Source: Lentimicrobiaceae bacterium
GTDB taxonomy: Bacteria; Bacteroidota; Bacteroidia; Bacteroidales; Lentimicrobiaceae
Assembly: GCA_028697695.1 (NCBI GenBank)
Contig: JAQVEI010000011.1
Span: forward strand, 1 to 15,236
DNA: 15,236 bases
Direction: 5' to 3'
The notes under the pieces are model-generated. The model was not told where the DNA came from and ran no database searches. It saw only the letters and a list, made by a program, of their open reading frames with translations. The translations under genes were made by a program, and so were the position numbers. Shown here one piece after another: positions 14,680 to 15,236 of the stretch (the stretch's first letter is position 1; each line of letters starts with the position of its first letter).

Positions 14680-15236
14680 GTGCAATTTAATTCTTTTCAT
14701 TTTTTTGTTTTCTTCTTTGTTACGGTAATGATGTATTACCAGGCCGGGAGTTCATTGAAGCAATGGATACTCTTTATAGCCAGTATGGTATTTATAGGAA
14801 TTATCTCTCCAAATATACTGCTTTTTACCTTAACTTTTGTTGTACTCAATTATTTTTTAGGTAAGTGGTTGTATAGTAATATATTAACAAGCAGGCGAAC
14901 CTTTATTTTTTGGCTGTCTATTGGAATAGATATCGGCATACTTGCTTTTTTTAAGTACATCAACTTTTTGTTCGACAACCTGAATATTGTGCTGGGCTGG
15001 GCAGGGCAAAACGCGTGGTTGACCCACATGGATCTTCTTATTCCGCTGGGAATTTCATATTACACTTTCCAGGCACTGGGATACCTGATCCGCATCAACC
15101 GAAAGGCGGAAAAAGCAGAGCCGAATTTTGTGCATTTTGCCAATTACATGATTTTCTTCCCGAAGTTTCTGGCTGGTCCGGTAGAAAGATCCGCACATTT
15201 CTTACCTCAGGTTAACCGAAAAATCAGCTTCTCACA
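14680..15236 (+). CDS. MBOAT-family membrane acyltransferase (DltB/AlgI-like), 3' partial
   Basis: The frame is open from 14659 to the window end. The GTG at 14680 gives an N-terminus reading (M/V)QFNSFHFFVFF, which fits the typical MBOAT start MLFNS-FLFF, so it is preferred to the in-frame ATG at 14728. At least 185 codons are present. Several membrane segments are visible (about 6-20, 28-60, 76-92 and 118-136), then IPLGISYYTFQALGY (121-135) and FFPKFLAGPVER (159-170), both hallmark MBOAT/AlgI segments. The catalytic His of the family would lie beyond the right edge. MBOAT proteins of this type move acyl groups from a cytosolic donor across the inner membrane to polysaccharide or teichoic acid acceptors. 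It is divergent from the SGNH lipoprotein, carrier protein and asnB, with only 40 bases between starts, suggesting joint function and shared control. No clean TAnnTTTG box was found between them. Confidence 0.88.
   Translation, partial: MQFNSFHFFVFFFVTVMMYYQAGSSLKQWILFIASMVFIGIISPNILLFTLTFVVLNYFLGKWLYSNILTSRRTFIFWLSIGIDIGILAFFKYINFLFDNLNIVLGWAGQNAWLTHMDLLIPLGISYYTFQALGYLIRINRKAEKAEPNFVHFANYMIFFPKFLAGPVERSAHFLPQVNRKISFS

Overview
The window comes from a member of the Bacteroidota, probably close to the Bacteroidales or Marinilabiliales (the order is an inference). Two secreted proteins end in type IX secretion (T9SS) C-terminal sorting domains. Upstream regions carry the Bacteroidota -7 element TAnnTTTG instead of a sigma70 -10 box. 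Shine-Dalgarno sequences are mostly absent and intergenic DNA is AT-rich. No rRNA, tRNA, CRISPR array, IS element or phage gene was seen.

Layout, left to right. (1) 1-5.0 kb, plus strand: the 3' part of a secreted endonuclease/exonuclease/phosphatase (EEP) family protein with a T9SS tail; cinA; and a 700-residue secreted protein with an Omp28/thioredoxin-like N-terminal domain and a T9SS tail, closed by a strong intrinsic terminator. (2) 5.0-6.8 kb, plus strand: a roughly 300-base regulatory gap with hairpins and two TACTTTTG elements, then a solitary molybdopterin-oxidoreductase-like protein. It keeps its [4Fe-4S] cysteines but lacks the usual catalytic Cys/Sec and the C-terminal cofactor-binding domain. 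(3) 6.9-11.3 kb, minus strand: an nptA-like Na+/phosphate cotransporter, then a PiT-family phosphate transporter, then a small LapA-domain membrane protein. Both transporters end in a cytosolic PhoU-like domain. Just upstream of the PiT promoter is an 11-bp-period direct repeat that resembles a PHO box. (4) 11.5-15.2 kb: a minus-strand run of SGNH-like lipoprotein, acyl carrier protein and asparagine-synthase-family amidotransferase. It is divergent from an MBOAT membrane acyltransferase that runs off the right edge and appears to start at a GTG.

The genes form two functional groups. The phosphate block looks like a low-affinity or sodium-coupled phosphate import module with built-in PhoU-type control. 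The right-hand block has the same parts as a Dlt-type acyl export system: a carrier protein (DltC role), an MBOAT protein (DltB role) and an SGNH protein (DltD role). An AsnB-family ATP-dependent amidotransferase sits in the operon and no DltA-type ligase is visible. This block is the best candidate in the window for an undescribed cell-envelope or polysaccharide modification system, but that reading is inferred from gene content.
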